A stretch of DNA of 57,795 nucleotides. Origin: an uncultured Clostridium sp. Lineage in GTDB: Bacteria; Bacillota; Clostridia; Lachnospirales; Lachnospiraceae. The translations under genes and the position numbers were made by a program. This document shows, piece after piece, positions 1 to 8,768 of the stretch. The stretch's first letter is position 1; each line of letters begins with the position of its first letter. The DNA lies in contig CAKSBP010000022.1 in NCBI GenBank assembly GCA_934438135.1, positions 1-57,795 on the forward strand, given 5' to 3'. A model generated the notes under the pieces. The model saw only the letters and a program-made list of their open reading frames with translations, did not search any database and was not told the DNA's origin.

Positions 1-654
1 AGAATAATATTTACTTTTCAATGTGCAATGCCAGTGTTTTGCCGGCATGATCACTCAAGATTCCGAGAGATCATTTATTATTTTATCATAGAAGACCTTC
101 AATATCTCTATTTACAGAAAACTTTTCACAGGCTCTGATTTTACTGGACACAAAAGTATTTACACCCTCTAGAAACCATTTTCAACCGGCCAACAGGAAT
201 AACCCAGAAAAAGCTTTCCTTTCCACTTTATCCATAATACTTGAAACTTTCAATATAGTTAATAATACTTATATTACCAACACAAATCATATTCATTAAA
301 TCCACCATCTTTTCATTTTGCTTTGTGAAATAACTGAACTTTCTTGTAAATACAAACTTACATTGTCTAACGTTTTCTCTTTCTGTAATTCATCAATAGA
401 TAAAGTATCTTATTTTTGAAGCATTTTGGCATTCATATCTTTTGTCTGAAAATTTGATATACTACTTACATTTTTCTTTTGAACTGAGAAATGTAATGCT
501 GCTACTATGCATACCATGCTCCTTTATTTATAACCATAAACTCCACCAGCCAGACAATATTTTTCTAAATAAATATTGTCTGACACCTATTCCTTCAATG
601 TCGATTCACTTTATGTGTCACTATCTTCAAAATCTTTCTCTAATTATAAGACAT
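1..654. other. Gene-free AT-rich stretch
   Basis: I see no convincing gene here. The only open frame of note, on the plus strand near 442-687, lacks a ribosome-binding site, has low-complexity composition and overlaps the end of the next minus-strand gene, so I treat it as chance. The stretch does hold a perfect 12-bp inverted repeat, listed separately. Confidence 0.6.
551..582. repeat. Perfect 12-bp inverted repeat
   Basis: The arms at 551-562 (CAGACAATATTT) and 571-582 are exact reverse complements with an 8-nt loop. Neither strand has a T-run after the hairpin, so it is not a standard intrinsic terminator. It could be a protein-binding dyad or a remnant of a mobile-element end. Confidence 0.6.
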
Positions 655-1788
655 TTATATTTTTCTCCAGCCTTCACTAAAGCGTGAGATGCGGCCTTCC
701 TCTTTTAACTGCTTTACAACCGCCCCAATACGGTCATTTAGTTTCTTCGTTCTTCTCGCATATCCAAGAAGATTTGCAATCAGTTTTTCCAAGTCATCCA
801 GTCCGATTTCTTCTTCTACCTCAATAATTCTTAATACCGCATACAACAGTTCTCCGTCCGAGACAGTCTCAATCGCTCTTCTTTCTCCTGCATTCTTCGG
901 AACGGCAAATACTTTTTTCCGATTCCAGAAAGATTCCTCTTCAATCTTCCCATCCCAAAGGATAAATCCATACTTTCGGTATGCATCTTTTCCTTCTGGA
1001 AGGGATTTTGCTGCGCTCTTACACTGCTTTAGTAAATCTTTTACATCACTATGTAAAAATTTTTCCTCGGTCAGTCCGCTAAGAAGTCCTTTCACCTCCT
1101 GATAAAGCTCCGTTAACCTGATTTCTCCCATGTGTGCTAAAAATTCTTCATAATTTTCTCTAGTAAATTTCTTTTCATCCATATAGGCTTCTTCCCAGAA
1201 TGTATAAAATAAATCATACATCTTCCGCAGAGAAATAAAATCCGTTTCTTTTTCCAGATAAGATTCCCCCAATGCCTGTACAATTTTTTTATTCTTAAAA
1301 AACAGCCAGTTTTCACTTTCCTCCAAAACTGCAAGATTCTTCTTTAGTACCTTGATTTCTTCATCTGTAAATAAATCCTCCGTCTCTAGAAACAGTGCTC
1401 TCAATGCTTTTTTATGCTTCCAGAACCGTACACTTAGATATTTAAAACTGGACGCTGCCGCTTCTACATATTCGTTTACAAAACGGACATTATAAGGACG
1501 AAATATCTCCTTATTCCAGACTTTAAGAATCCTCTTTTTTGCCTTTATGCTATCCTCCGTCTTCGTTTGGGTTTCATCAAGCATTTCCTTAATATACTCA
1601 TGCTGTTCCGGCTGAAACCATAGTTCTGTCGGGCTCACCTGTTTTTTCAATGCATCCGCCCTTAAAATCAGCTGTTCCAGATCGGCCAGCGTGTTCCACT
1701 TCCGGATTCCATAAACCTTTTCACACTGCTTCTGCTTTTCCACAAGTTTATTTAAGTTTTGAATTATCTTTCTTTTCTCTGTCTGCAT
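655..1788 (-). CDS. Hypothetical protein resembling the C-terminal part of a DUF4011/DUF3320-type helicase
   Basis: This 377-residue protein is highly charged and largely helical. Residues 1-270 are rich in Lys/Glu and show coiled-coil character. The last ~60 residues (ELLYAVLRIIEVEEEIGLDD, then LLGYARRTKKLNDRI) resemble the small winged C-terminal domain at the end of large superfamily-1 DUF3320 helicases. No Walker A or B motif is present, so it cannot be an intact helicase. It starts at an ATG nine bases after GAAAGG. It follows the prenyltransferase gene on the same strand, with a hairpin between them. The helicase link is my recollection of the family pattern and is uncertain; it may simply be a stand-alone family. 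Confidence 0.55.
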   Translation of the reverse strand: MQTEKRKIIQNLNKLVEKQKQCEKVYGIRKWNTLADLEQLILRADALKKQVSPTELWFQPEQHEYIKEMLDETQTKTEDSIKAKKRILKVWNKEIFRPYNVRFVNEYVEAAASSFKYLSVRFWKHKKALRALFLETEDLFTDEEIKVLKKNLAVLEESENWLFFKNKKIVQALGESYLEKETDFISLRKMYDLFYTFWEEAYMDEKKFTRENYEEFLAHMGEIRLTELYQEVKGLLSGLTEEKFLHSDVKDLLKQCKSAAKSLPEGKDAYRKYGFILWDGKIEEESFWNRKKVFAVPKNAGERRAIETVSDGELLYAVLRIIEVEEEIGLDDLEKLIANLLGYARRTKKLNDRIGAVVKQLKEEGRISRFSEGWRKI

Positions 1789-1858
1789 TTTAACAAGCCT
1801 TTCTCTTTTCTGGTTCTAGCCGGCTGTCCTGTTTTCCAGCCAGCCGGATTTTTAATTC

Positions 1859-2494
1859 TCATCCCCCTAATGTCACATCCTGAACATGATACCATTCCAT
1901 CGCCCTGTCAAACTGTTCTGGTGCATAATCCGGCCACATTTCTTTTATTACATAAAAGTCTGCATACACAGACTGCACTGGCAGAAATCCCGATAACCTT
2001 CGGCGGTTTCCCCACCGGATAATCAAGTCTATCCTAGATATGTCAGCAGAATGCAACATTTCCTTTACTTTTTCTCCATTTTTCCTCCGAATTCCCGATA
2101 AGTCCCACTCCCATCCGTAATTAATCAGCAGATTTACTTTGATTCCGCCTCCATTACAGTCGATTCGTGTTAAATATTGTTTCAATTCTTCTGGAAAACA
2201 TTTCGACCCTGAATTTCCAACTACAAGCAAAGATACTTTTTCCTGTGAAATCAGCCGTGCTGCTTCCACACATGCCTCTTTAAAGGCCACAACCTGTACC
2301 TGTGGCCTTTTACAGTTATCCATCGTAAATCCGTAAAATGTAATTTCCTCTACACCATATTTCTGTGCCTGTCTTACTACTTCTACACCAGGTGCCAGTC
2401 CATGTTTATATCCGTCCTGTTTCCTCTTTCCACGGTCTTTTGCCCACCGTCGGTTTCCATCCGGAATGATCCCGATATGTCTTGGTATTCTCAT
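1859..2494 (-). CDS. Cis-prenyltransferase (UppS-like), second-copy type
   Basis: The 211-residue product belongs to the undecaprenyl diphosphate synthase family, which condenses isopentenyl units onto an allylic diphosphate at the inner membrane face. The N-terminal motif HIGIIPDGNRRWA holds the catalytic Asp, and the C-terminal block IDLIIRWGNRRRLSGFLP followed by WPDY matches the substrate-binding region. It departs from typical UppS in having PDGNRRWA rather than MDGNGRWA and RWGNRRR rather than RTGGEQR. The housekeeping uppS normally sits beside frr and cdsA, which are absent here. I therefore read it as a paralogue with a different chain length or role; that part is inference. Confidence 0.8.
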   Translation of the reverse strand: MRIPRHIGIIPDGNRRWAKDRGKRKQDGYKHGLAPGVEVVRQAQKYGVEEITFYGFTMDNCKRPQVQVVAFKEACVEAARLISQEKVSLLVVGNSGSKCFPEELKQYLTRIDCNGGGIKVNLLINYGWEWDLSGIRRKNGEKVKEMLHSADISRIDLIIRWGNRRRLSGFLPVQSVYADFYVIKEMWPDYAPEQFDRAMEWYHVQDVTLGG

Positions 2495-2568
2495 ATATTA
2501 CCTCACTTGCATAAAAATTTAAACCATCCTCATTATTCCAAATTTAGTTTAAATTATTCACACACAGA

Positions 2569-3198
2569 CTACCACACCCTGTTTCGAACAGATTTTCCAT
2601 GGCCAAAATGAATCATTCTATCTCCGGACTGACTGATTATCTGAGCTGACTGTTTTACCTTATCTAAATCCCAGTAAATCGGCACTAGAGAAGGTATAAA
2701 CAAATTGGAAAGGGCATCCCCTACAATAAAATCTGTCATTCCTATTTTTAATCCAATCGAGCCTTTCGTATGACCGGCAAGCCTTATTACAGTCGCATTT
2801 ATACCATACTCTTCTAAAGACTGTCCCTGCTTTAAATACACTTCCGGAACAAATGGGTCTGTCTTTTCCTTTCCAAGAAAATGCTGTGAGCAGGCAAGCA
2901 GTATTTTCCCCAGTAAAGTATGGGCTTTCAAAGGTTCTGTCGGGACCCCCTGAACAACGGGATAATCCAACTTATGTATTGCAACCGGCACATGGAACCT
3001 TTTAGATAGATATGCTGCATTACCAGCATGATCACCATGTCCATGAGTCAGCACAATCAGACTTAGACTTACCTTTTTACAAGCTTCTTCCACCTTCTTC
3101 CGATATACTTTAGTACCAGTATCCACTAATACAGCATCTTCTCCATCTGTTACAAGAAAGCAGTTTACCATACCGCACTTTATCCGATTTACCCTCAC
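2569..3198 (-). CDS. MBL-fold metallo-hydrolase
   Basis: This 209-residue protein has the metallo-beta-lactamase fold signature: VDTGTK near residue 26, the zinc-binding block THGHGDHAGN near residue 52, HTKGSIGL with a further metal-ligand His near 143, VGDAL with the bridging Asp, and a C-terminal HFGHG. It has no signal peptide, so it should act in the cytoplasm. The family covers glyoxalase II-like and other thioester or phosphoester hydrolases, and the sequence does not fix the substrate. The start is a GTG nine bases after a strong GGGGGGAG site. Confidence 0.85.
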   Translation of the reverse strand: MRVNRIKCGMVNCFLVTDGEDAVLVDTGTKVYRKKVEEACKKVSLSLIVLTHGHGDHAGNAAYLSKRFHVPVAIHKLDYPVVQGVPTEPLKAHTLLGKILLACSQHFLGKEKTDPFVPEVYLKQGQSLEEYGINATVIRLAGHTKGSIGLKIGMTDFIVGDALSNLFIPSLVPIYWDLDKVKQSAQIISQSGDRMIHFGHGKSVRNRVW

Positions 3199-3246
3199 AA
3201 TTTCTCCCCCCTTCTGCTCTGTAGACAGACTTTTCCTAGAAACACA

Positions 3247-3272
3247 ACAGGATAGTATCTCTACTATCCTGT
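3247..3272 (-). terminator. Terminator-like hairpin after map
   Basis: An 11-bp perfect stem (ACAGGATAGTA / TACTATCCTGT) with a 4-nt loop lies 20 bp past the stop of the methionine aminopeptidase gene. The downstream T-tract on the minus strand is weak (TTGTGTTTC). Confidence 0.6.
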
Positions 3273-3291
3273 ATTCATCTTCTGGAATTTA

Positions 3292-4164
3292 TTATTTAGA
3301 TAAAATTTCAGTTCCTGTCTCCGTTACTAAAATAGTGTATTCCCACTGTGCAGATGGAAGACCATCTTCGGTTGAAATTGTCCAGCCATCGTCTTCATCC
3401 TGATAAAATTCCGGGCTTCCCATATTAATCATAGGTTCAATTGTAAATGTCATTCCTGGTACAATGAGCATGTCTGTACCACGACGTCCAACATGGCTTA
3501 CAAATGGTTCTTCATGGAATCCAACACCAACACCGTGTCCACAGATATCACGTACAACAGAGAAACCATTCTTTGTTGCGTGTTCATTAATGACATAACC
3601 AACATCCCCAAGGAATGTAAACGGTTTTACTTCCTTTAAACCAAGATCCAGACATTCTTTTGTTACTTCAACCAGTTTTCTTGTCTCTGGTCCAACATCC
3701 CCGATGCAGTACATTCTGGATGCATCTCCATAATAGCCGTTATAAATTGTAGTACAGTCTACATTAATAATATCTCCACTCTTTAAAATGCGGTTCGGAT
3801 CCGGAATTCCGTGGCAGACAACTTCATTAATAGAAGTGCAGACACTCTTTGGATATCCTTCATAGCCTAAACATGCTGGTATCGCACCAAGTTCAATGGT
3901 ATAGTCATGAACAATCTTATCTAATTCTCCTGTGGAGATTCCTTCTTTTACATAAGGTTCTACATGATCAAGAACCATACTGTTAATTCTTCCAGCTTCA
4001 CGGATACCCGCAATCTGCTCCGGAGTCTTAATCATATCGTGAGTCGGTACAATCGCTCCTTTATTTTTAAATTCCTCAATTTTGTCATCAAACGCCAGAT
4101 GACAGTTCTTATATTTTTTACCGCTTCCACACCAGCATAAATCATTACGTCCTAATTTCATCAT
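3292..4164 (-). CDS. map: Methionine aminopeptidase type I with N-terminal SEC-C motif
   Basis: The enzyme removes the initiator methionine from nascent proteins at the ribosome. Residues 1-30 carry a SEC-C zinc motif (CWCGSGKKYKNCH), which in related proteins is a small metal-binding or ribosome-docking module. The catalytic domain follows: the metal ligands are visible in GDIINVDCT and YYGDASRMY (two Asp), GHGVGVGFHEEP (His), TIEPMI (Glu) and WEYTILVTE (Glu). The length of 290 residues is normal for the SEC-C class. The gene has its own terminator-like hairpin and no obvious operon partner. The stand-alone position, away from secY-adk, suggests a second map copy; that is inference. Confidence 0.93.
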   Translation of the reverse strand: MMKLGRNDLCWCGSGKKYKNCHLAFDDKIEEFKNKGAIVPTHDMIKTPEQIAGIREAGRINSMVLDHVEPYVKEGISTGELDKIVHDYTIELGAIPACLGYEGYPKSVCTSINEVVCHGIPDPNRILKSGDIINVDCTTIYNGYYGDASRMYCIGDVGPETRKLVEVTKECLDLGLKEVKPFTFLGDVGYVINEHATKNGFSVVRDICGHGVGVGFHEEPFVSHVGRRGTDMLIVPGMTFTIEPMINMGSPEFYQDEDDGWTISTEDGLPSAQWEYTILVTETGTEILSK

Positions 4165-4276
4165 AATCGCATCTCTTTCACTCTCAGATTTTTACGAAAT
4201 AACTAATTTCTATTAACTTTTTAAGTATATCACTGGTTTTCCATTTATACAAGTTCGGAATTTATTTTAAAGATGC

Positions 4277-4311
4277 AAACGGCACCACAGATAAATTCTG
4301 CACTGCCGTTT
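4277..4311 (-). terminator. Hairpin after secreted C39-like peptidase gene
   Basis: An 8-bp stem (AAACGGCA / TGCCGTTT) starts 4 bp past the stop at 4315. A T-tract follows on the plus strand and only a weak one on the minus strand, so it may block antisense transcription as well as end this gene. Confidence 0.5.
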
Positions 4312-4314
4312 CTT

Positions 4315-5286
4315 TTATTTTACCGTAAATTTTTTATTCACCAGAGTACTTGTCCCATCGGAATTGGTTGCTTTAATCTTATAATAATAAGTACCCTCTG
4401 GTAGTATACCGAATTTCACATAAGCATCTATCTTTTTAATGCTATAGCTTTTCACCTTTGGTGTTACCATTTTTCCCGTCTTCATCTTCCCGGCAGTGGT
4501 ATACACTCCTACTGTCAGGCTTTTAATTACAGAGTCTGCACTGCTTACTGTTCCATAAATAGAAAATACATTTCCTTCTGCCAGTGAAGCGGGATAATTT
4601 ACATTCGTTGCTGTAAATTTACTCTTGCTTATCTTTTCCAGTACACCAGACTTTGTCTCTCCTGTCTCCAGAACTTTCTTATCTGGCACAGCCTCGTAAT
4701 AATTCAGTTTTGTTATCGTTCCACTCCATTGGGATAGTTCCGTTCTATTATATCCAGGATCCATTATGTAAACTTCATTATTTTTACAGTAATTCACTGC
4801 TACTGAATGTCCATTATTCTTTACTCTTGCCTCAATATAATATCCTTCATCTAATAATTCAGAAATAATTGACTGAATATAATCATCGGACGTACCAGTT
4901 ACTACTTTGGTTCCTGCAAGATAAAACTTTGGCGAATTGGCTTTTGAGGTTGCCACAGAATATAAGTTTCCATCACTTCTGATATTACTGGAATGAGTAA
5001 TATATCCCGCTTTTTCATAGCGTTCCAATAAAACTCCTGGATTAAAATCAGAGATATTTTCTACAGAAGCTTTTACCATCAACATAGCAATTACTGTAAT
5101 TTTGCATCCCCATTTCGCCATAGTTCCGTTCTCACCGACTGTCAGGCTTCCCCACCTTGAATCATTCTGCTTCCAGCTCGTATAGCTGTCAGATGCCTTC
5201 ATTGTAGAAACCGGTATCAGACTGACAATCATCATGCAGATGAGCAGAATGCATGTGATACGGACGGATGGCCTCTTCAGTCTCAT
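4315..5286 (-). CDS. Secreted C39-like papain-fold peptidase
   Basis: The start chosen is the ATG at 5286, ten bases after AGGAGG, rather than an upstream in-frame codon. The 323-residue product opens with basic residues and a hydrophobic segment (ITCILLICMMIVSLIPVST) typical of a signal peptide or anchor. The next ~180 residues look like a Peptidase_C39_2 domain: a Cys in KWGCKITVIAML, a His in NNGHSVAVNY and an Asp in YIMDPGYN form a plausible papain-like triad. The C-terminal ~110 residues form a beta-rich, Ig-like module (GTVSSADS ... GTYYYKIKATNSDG). It probably cuts extracellular peptides or cell-wall proteins. The substrate is unknown and activity is not proven. Confidence 0.75.
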   Translation of the reverse strand: MRLKRPSVRITCILLICMMIVSLIPVSTMKASDSYTSWKQNDSRWGSLTVGENGTMAKWGCKITVIAMLMVKASVENISDFNPGVLLERYEKAGYITHSSNIRSDGNLYSVATSKANSPKFYLAGTKVVTGTSDDYIQSIISELLDEGYYIEARVKNNGHSVAVNYCKNNEVYIMDPGYNRTELSQWSGTITKLNYYEAVPDKKVLETGETKSGVLEKISKSKFTATNVNYPASLAEGNVFSIYGTVSSADSVIKSLTVGVYTTAGKMKTGKMVTPKVKSYSIKKIDAYVKFGILPEGTYYYKIKATNSDGTSTLVNKKFTVK

Positions 5287-5430
5287 TGATGCACGGCCTC
5301 CTTTCCTTCCTTTCATACCTAATAATAATTTTACCATTTTGGGACATGCATGTCAATTTGACCAAAGGACCTAGATTGATTAGTTTAAAAACTTCTGTAT
5401 ATTCTTGCTTGCTGTGTATTTCTTATACTA

Positions 5431-7701
5431 TTATGCTTTATTTCTTATCTTTTCTGCAGCTTTTACCATATTTCGAAGACTTGCATCTGTTTCTTGTATT
5501 CCTCTTGTTTTCAATCCGCAATCTGGATTTATCCATAATTTTTCTTTATCAATTTTAGTAAGCATGATGTTTAGTTCATTTACGATTTCTTCCACAGATG
5601 GAACTCTTGGAGAATGAATATCATAAACTCCCGGTCCAACCTCTGTTTCAAAATGATTTTCTCTTAAAGAATCCAATATCTGAAGTTCAGAACGGGATGC
5701 CTCAAATGTAATCACATCTGCATCCATATCATCAATTGCCGACATGATATCTGTGAATTCACTATAACACATATGCGTGTGTATCTGAGTTTCCATCTTC
5801 ACACCGCTGTGTGTCAAACGAAAAGCAGGAATTGCAAAATCAAGATACTCTGTATACCAGTCTGATTTTCGAAGCGGCAGTTTTTCTCTTAATGCAGCCT
5901 CATCAATCTGTATTACCTTAATGCCATTTGATTCAAGTTCAAATACTTCGTCTCTGATTGCCAATGCAATCTGTGAAATAGACTCTTTTATAGAAATATC
6001 TTCTCTTGGAAATGACCAGTTTAATATAGTAACGGGTCCAGTAAGCATTCCCTTCATAATCTTCTTTGTTAATGATTGTGCATAAACAGACCATTCAACT
6101 GTAATCGGATTCTCTCGATATACATCTCCCCAGATAATCGGTGGTTTTACACAACGAGTTCCATAAGACTGCACCCATGCTTTCTCTGTAAATAAGAATC
6201 CTCCCAAAGCCTCTCCGAAGTATTCTACCATGTCATTTCTTTCATATTCTCCATGTACGAGTACATCCAAACCGATTTCTTCCTGCCAGGCAACGCATTC
6301 TGCAATTTTTTTCTTATTAAAATCTACATATTCCTTTTTTGAAATATCGCCTCTTCTGTAAGCGGAACGATTTGCTTTTACATCCTTTGTCTGTGGAAAA
6401 GAGCCAATTGTAGTGGTCGGGAATTCCGGCAGTTCTAATACCTTTTTCTGCAATTTCTGACGCTCACTTCTTTTTGGCAGTCTTGTATAATCACTTTCTG
6501 ACACCTTGGAAAGTCTCTGCTTCACTTCCGCATTTTCACAATCTCTTTTCTTGTCAAAGAGCTTTTGATTATCCATATATGCAGTTTCTGATGTGTAATC
6601 TTTCAAGTCTGTAAGCACACTCAATTCCTGCAGTTCCATTAACTTTTCTTCTGCGAAAGCAAAATGTGATAAATACTCCTGTGAAAGCTTATCCTCATGC
6701 TTTACTGTATAAGGCACATGGAGTAAAGAACATGATGTTGACAGTACTGTTCTGATATTTTTTTCTTTAAGCACAGCCAATGTCTTTAATGTTTTCTTAT
6801 AATGATTTCTCCAAATGTTCTTTCCATTTACCAATCCCGCAAATAACAGCTTATCCTGTGGGAAACCATATTTTTCAATCAGCTTTATCGTTTCTTTTCC
6901 CTCTAGGAAATCAAGTCCAATTCCATCAAAAGACATTTGAATCAAGTCGTGATAAATATCCCTTACATCTCCAAAATAAGTCTGTATAAGAATATGGCAA
7001 TGCTCTTTACAAGGCAAAACAGTATCGTAAATTTTATGGAACAACTCAATATCCTTTTTTTCCATATCCTGTACAAGTGCCGGCTCGTCAAACTGTACCC
7101 ATGCAATCTGATTTTCCTCACATTTTTTAATCAAGTCCTGATATGCTTTTACAACGTCTTCTGCATAATCTTTTGCATTTTTTACACCTGTATATCTGCA
7201 CAATTTCAGCATTGTATATGCTCCGATCACGACGGGCTTTGTCTCGATTCCAAGTGCTTTCGCCTCTATATACTCATTCCAGAGTTTATTTCCGGACAGT
7301 TTAATGACAGTATCATCCTCCACTTCCGGAACGATATAATGATAGTTTGTATTGAACCATTTCTTCATTGCAAGTGCTTTAACGTCTCCGGCAGCTCCCT
7401 GATACCCCCTTGCCATTGCAAAGTATGTATCCAGCTCAGACAGATTCAGTTCCTTATAGCGTTTCGGAATAATCCCCAATAACACTGCAGTATCAAGTAC
7501 TAAATCATAATACGAAAAATCGTTGTTGGAAATATAGTCAATTCCTGCATTTTTCTGTGTATTCCAATGTGCTTTTCTTAAATTTACTGCTGTCTGCAAT
7601 AATTCTGATATTTCAATCTCTTTCCTAAAATATTTCTCAGAAGCGAACTTTAATTCTCTTAATGTACCAATTCTGGGAAATCCAATCACTGATGTCTGCA
7701 T
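5431..7701 (-). CDS. metE: Cobalamin-independent methionine synthase
   Basis: MetE transfers a methyl group from 5-methyltetrahydropteroyl-triglutamate to homocysteine, the last step of methionine synthesis, without B12. The 756-residue length is that of the full two-barrel enzyme. The N-terminal half begins TSVIGFPRIGTLRELK. The C-terminal half starts around TTTIGSFPQTKDVKANR and carries the zinc and homocysteine site: IQIDEAALRE, HTHMCYSEF (His and Cys ligands) and NPDCGLKTR (Cys ligand). I start it at the ATG at 7701 because GGAGG lies five bases upstream; the upstream TTG overlaps that site. A LysR regulator on the same strand lies just upstream, separated by a terminator, as is common for metE. 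Confidence 0.96.
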   Translation of the reverse strand: MQTSVIGFPRIGTLRELKFASEKYFRKEIEISELLQTAVNLRKAHWNTQKNAGIDYISNNDFSYYDLVLDTAVLLGIIPKRYKELNLSELDTYFAMARGYQGAAGDVKALAMKKWFNTNYHYIVPEVEDDTVIKLSGNKLWNEYIEAKALGIETKPVVIGAYTMLKLCRYTGVKNAKDYAEDVVKAYQDLIKKCEENQIAWVQFDEPALVQDMEKKDIELFHKIYDTVLPCKEHCHILIQTYFGDVRDIYHDLIQMSFDGIGLDFLEGKETIKLIEKYGFPQDKLLFAGLVNGKNIWRNHYKKTLKTLAVLKEKNIRTVLSTSCSLLHVPYTVKHEDKLSQEYLSHFAFAEEKLMELQELSVLTDLKDYTSETAYMDNQKLFDKKRDCENAEVKQRLSKVSESDYTRLPKRSERQKLQKKVLELPEFPTTTIGSFPQTKDVKANRSAYRRGDISKKEYVDFNKKKIAECVAWQEEIGLDVLVHGEYERNDMVEYFGEALGGFLFTEKAWVQSYGTRCVKPPIIWGDVYRENPITVEWSVYAQSLTKKIMKGMLTGPVTILNWSFPREDISIKESISQIALAIRDEVFELESNGIKVIQIDEAALREKLPLRKSDWYTEYLDFAIPAFRLTHSGVKMETQIHTHMCYSEFTDIMSAIDDMDADVITFEASRSELQILDSLRENHFETEVGPGVYDIHSPRVPSVEEIVNELNIMLTKIDKEKLWINPDCGLKTRGIQETDASLRNMVKAAEKIRNKA

Positions 7702-7736
7702 AAGATCCTCCAATTCATAATAAAATAATTTCCTTT

Positions 7737-7765
7737 ATTATAAATAGAATGTTTTTCCTTGCAAA
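7737..7765 (-). promoter_or_regulatory. Predicted metE promoter
   Basis: A perfect -10 (TATAAT at 7742-7737) is preceded, after 17 bp, by a weak -35 (TTTGCA at 7765-7760). It lies between the lysR terminator and the metE ribosome-binding site, as expected for a separately regulated metE transcript. Confidence 0.5.
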
Positions 7766-7784
7766 ATACTTAAAATTAAAAGTT

Positions 7785-7807
7785 GTCCATAGTTTTAAAC
7801 TATGGAC
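7785..7807 (-). terminator. Terminator of the lysR gene upstream of metE
   Basis: An 11-bp perfect stem (GTCCATAGTTT / AAACTATGGAC) around a single centre base sits 7 bp after the regulator stop and is followed on the minus strand by a T-rich tract. It separates regulator and metE transcription. Confidence 0.65.
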
Positions 7808-7814
7808 AGTCTGA

Positions 7815-8714
7815 CTATTCCAAATATTTTTTTAATGCTTTCAAATAACTTGAACCCAATCTGCTAATCATTCCTTTTCTATGAGTAATATAACCAATTC
7901 GCATATCACTCTCATCCGCTAGTGGCACAGCAATAATATCCTTTCCATTTAATTTTTCATCAATCACACCGCTACATACAGTATATCCATTTAATCCAAT
8001 CAGCAGATTAAATAATGTTGCCCTATCCCTTACACGTATGTTTTTCTTTCTTTCTGATACAGAAAATATTTCTTCTGAAAAATAAAAGGAATTATGTTCT
8101 CCCTGTTCAAAGGATAGATATGGATATATCTTTAACTCTTCATTCATAATTACACTTTTTTCTGCGAGCGGATGTTTTCTGCTAATAAACACATGAGGTT
8201 TGGCAATAAACAATTGATGAAATTCCAGGCTATGTGACTTCAAAATCTTACCTATGACTGTTTCATTAAAATCATTCAAAAACAGTATCCCAATTTCACT
8301 TCTCATTCTTGCTACATCCTCTATAATCTCATAAGTCTGGGTTTCTCTCAGACTAAAATCATATTCCTCCTGTCCATATTCCTTAATCAGGTCAATAAAT
8401 GCATTGACGGCAAAAGAATAATGCTGTGTAGATACGCAAAACTGTTTTTTTCCTCCATTATTTCCTTTGTATCTGTCCTCAAGAATTGCTGCCTGTTCTA
8501 ATACCTGTCTGGCATATCCTAAAAAATCGTCACCCTCTTTGGAAAGACTAATGCCCTTATTGCTTCTGTTAAAAATCACAATATTCATCTCTTTTTCCAA
8601 TTCATGAATGGCATTGGTAAGGCTTGGCTGGGAAATATACAGATTATTTGCAGCCTCTGTAATCGTCCCGCTTTCAGCTACTGCTATCACATATTTTAAT
8701 TGTTGAAGTGTCAT
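7815..8714 (-). CDS. LysR-family transcriptional regulator, likely of metE
   Basis: This 299-residue protein has a typical LysR winged helix at residues 1-60 (TLQQLKYVIAVAESGTITEA, then LYISQPSLTNAIHELE) and a periplasmic-binding-type effector domain from about residue 90. It lies directly upstream of metE on the same strand and is separated from it by a terminator. In many Clostridia a CysB/MetR-like regulator sits beside metE or other sulfur genes, so control of methionine synthesis is a reasonable inference. The sequence does not identify the effector. The stop is close to the terminator hairpin, and I saw no defect. Confidence 0.85.
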   Translation of the reverse strand: MTLQQLKYVIAVAESGTITEAANNLYISQPSLTNAIHELEKEMNIVIFNRSNKGISLSKEGDDFLGYARQVLEQAAILEDRYKGNNGGKKQFCVSTQHYSFAVNAFIDLIKEYGQEEYDFSLRETQTYEIIEDVARMRSEIGILFLNDFNETVIGKILKSHSLEFHQLFIAKPHVFISRKHPLAEKSVIMNEELKIYPYLSFEQGEHNSFYFSEEIFSVSERKKNIRVRDRATLFNLLIGLNGYTVCSGVIDEKLNGKDIIAVPLADESDMRIGYITHRKGMISRLGSSYLKALKKYLE

Positions 8715-8768
8715 TCTTACACCCGCTCTCTACTGTCTTTTGGCAGAAATATAGGTTTTCAGGCACAA

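Noticed and set aside
442..687. Plus-strand frame near the left edge
   Set aside because: No ribosome-binding site, unusual composition and overlap with the end of a better-supported minus-strand gene.
7702..7814. SAM or cobalamin riboswitch for metE
   Set aside because: The gap is about 110 bp and holds only the lysR terminator and a promoter; no aptamer core is recognisable.
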